From the NCBI GenBank assembly GCA_016219145.1, contig JACRCG010000240.1:1-6853 (forward strand): a stretch of 6,853 nt of DNA. Reading direction: 5' to 3'. Below, piece by piece: positions 6,411-6,853 of this stretch (its first letter is position 1; every line of letters begins with the position of its first letter). This DNA is from Deltaproteobacteria bacterium. Lineage in GTDB: Bacteria > Desulfobacterota > Desulfuromonadia > Geobacterales > Pseudopelobacteraceae. The notes below the pieces were generated by a model that saw only the letters and a list, made by a program, of their open reading frames with translations, did no database searches and was not told where the DNA came from. Position numbers and translations under genes: made by a program.

Positions 6411-6853
6411 TCACTTTAGCAGTATATGTCTTATTTCATCAATAATCTTTGATAGTTTGGTGTCTGAAAGCAAGGCTTTTTCAATTTTTTTATACGAGTG
6501 AATAACTGTAGAATGATCCTTGCCGCCAAATTTCAGACCTATATCCGGGTATGAACATTTGGTCATTTCCCGACAGAGCCAGATCGCTATCTGTCTGGCA
6601 TTAACCAGATTTTTAAGTCTTTTTTCTGATTTCATATCTGTCAGTTTCAAATCAAAAAAGTCAGCTACGGTTTTTTGTATCAGTTCAATGGTTATCTCTT
6701 TACGACGGTCTCCCAGGATATCTTTAAGACTCTCCTTTGCCATGCTTAAGGTTATGGGTATGTTCTGAAGACTGCTGAAGGCTCCGAGTCTTATCAACAT
6801 ACCTTCCAGCTCGCGAATGTTTCTCGTATCGCTGGAAGCCAGAAAATAATAAA
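6411..6853 (-). CDS. dnaA: Chromosomal replication initiator DnaA, C-terminal 146 residues (5' end beyond window)
   Basis: DnaA is the AAA+ initiator that binds DnaA boxes, forms an ATP-dependent filament and opens the origin. The frame is open from the right edge to a TGA at 6413-6411, so only the C-terminal third of a normal 440-470 residue protein is visible. Visible residues 1-17 include NIRELEG, the sensor II segment with its ATP-sensing arginine (codon 6815-6813). Domain IV follows, with IQKTVADFFDLKLTDM, the box-contacting region around NARQIAIWL, and the signature helix-turn-helix FGGKDHSTVIHSYKKIE (helix-turn-helix core 6530-6495). The Met at 6800 is internal and not a start, because homology continues upstream without a break. 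Base composition is the most AT-rich of the block (rows of 25-48% GC). It is followed by the 216-bp spacer and dnaN. Confidence 0.97.
   Translation of the reverse strand, partial: YYFLASSDTRNIRELEGMLIRLGAFSSLQNIPITLSMAKESLKDILGDRRKEITIELIQKTVADFFDLKLTDMKSEKRLKNLVNARQIAIWLCREMTKCSYPDIGLKFGGKDHSTVIHSYKKIEKALLSDTKLSKIIDEIRHILLK

Noticed and set aside
6411..6800. Reading the frame from the ATG at 6800 as a small complete 129-residue gene
   Set aside because: Codons upstream to the window edge continue DnaA homology in frame (NIRELEG and preceding residues), so this Met is internal to a dnaA cut by the window.
1..6853. Search for a novel multi-gene system, mobile element, CRISPR, tRNA or rRNA
   Set aside because: All coding space is filled by five recognised housekeeping genes in a known order, gaps between them are short, and no terminal repeats, array-like repeats or RNA gene signatures were seen.

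Overview
The window carries a bacterial chromosomal replication-initiation and DNA-supercoiling gene block, all on the minus strand: dnaA (C-terminal part only, cut by the right edge) > dnaN > recF > gyrB > gyrA (N-terminal part only, cut by the left edge). In transcription order it reads from position 6853 down to 1. The protein sequences and the gene order, with gyrA directly after gyrB, suggest a Gram-negative anaerobe of the Geobacter/Desulfuromonadia type. That placement is from memory of family sequences, not from a search, and is only moderately certain. The long GyrB (800 residues, with the extra C-terminal insertion typical of Gram-negative GyrB) rules out a Bacillus-like short GyrB.

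Layout: 1-1504 gyrA (first 501 codons); 1505-1555 AT-rich 51-bp spacer holding the gyrA ribosome binding site; 1556-3958 gyrB; 3959-3961 3-bp gap; 3962-5062 recF; 5063-5072 10-bp gap; 5073-6194 dnaN; 6195-6410 a 216-bp AT-rich non-coding spacer; 6411-6853 dnaA 3' end. The only sizeable non-coding stretch is the dnaA-dnaN spacer. It has DnaA-box-like nonamers on both strands, an almost pure A/T run, six copies of AACAG (both strands), a tandem heptamer and several short palindromes. It is a candidate for part of the replication origin or for a DnaA-controlled dnaN promoter.

How the genes work together: DnaA opens the origin, DnaN is the sliding clamp that tethers the replicative polymerase, RecF loads RecA at gaps behind stalled forks, and GyrA with GyrB form the A2B2 gyrase that removes positive supercoils ahead of the fork. 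The very short dnaN-recF and recF-gyrB gaps indicate co-transcription and probable translational coupling.

Base composition shifts strongly across the block: sampled 60-base rows give about 62-67% GC in gyrA/gyrB, 53% in recF, 38-43% in dnaN and 25-48% in dnaA. I found no mobile element, CRISPR array, RNA gene, phage gene or evidence of a new multi-gene system. The observations worth a second look are in the dnaA-dnaN spacer and in the composition gradient.
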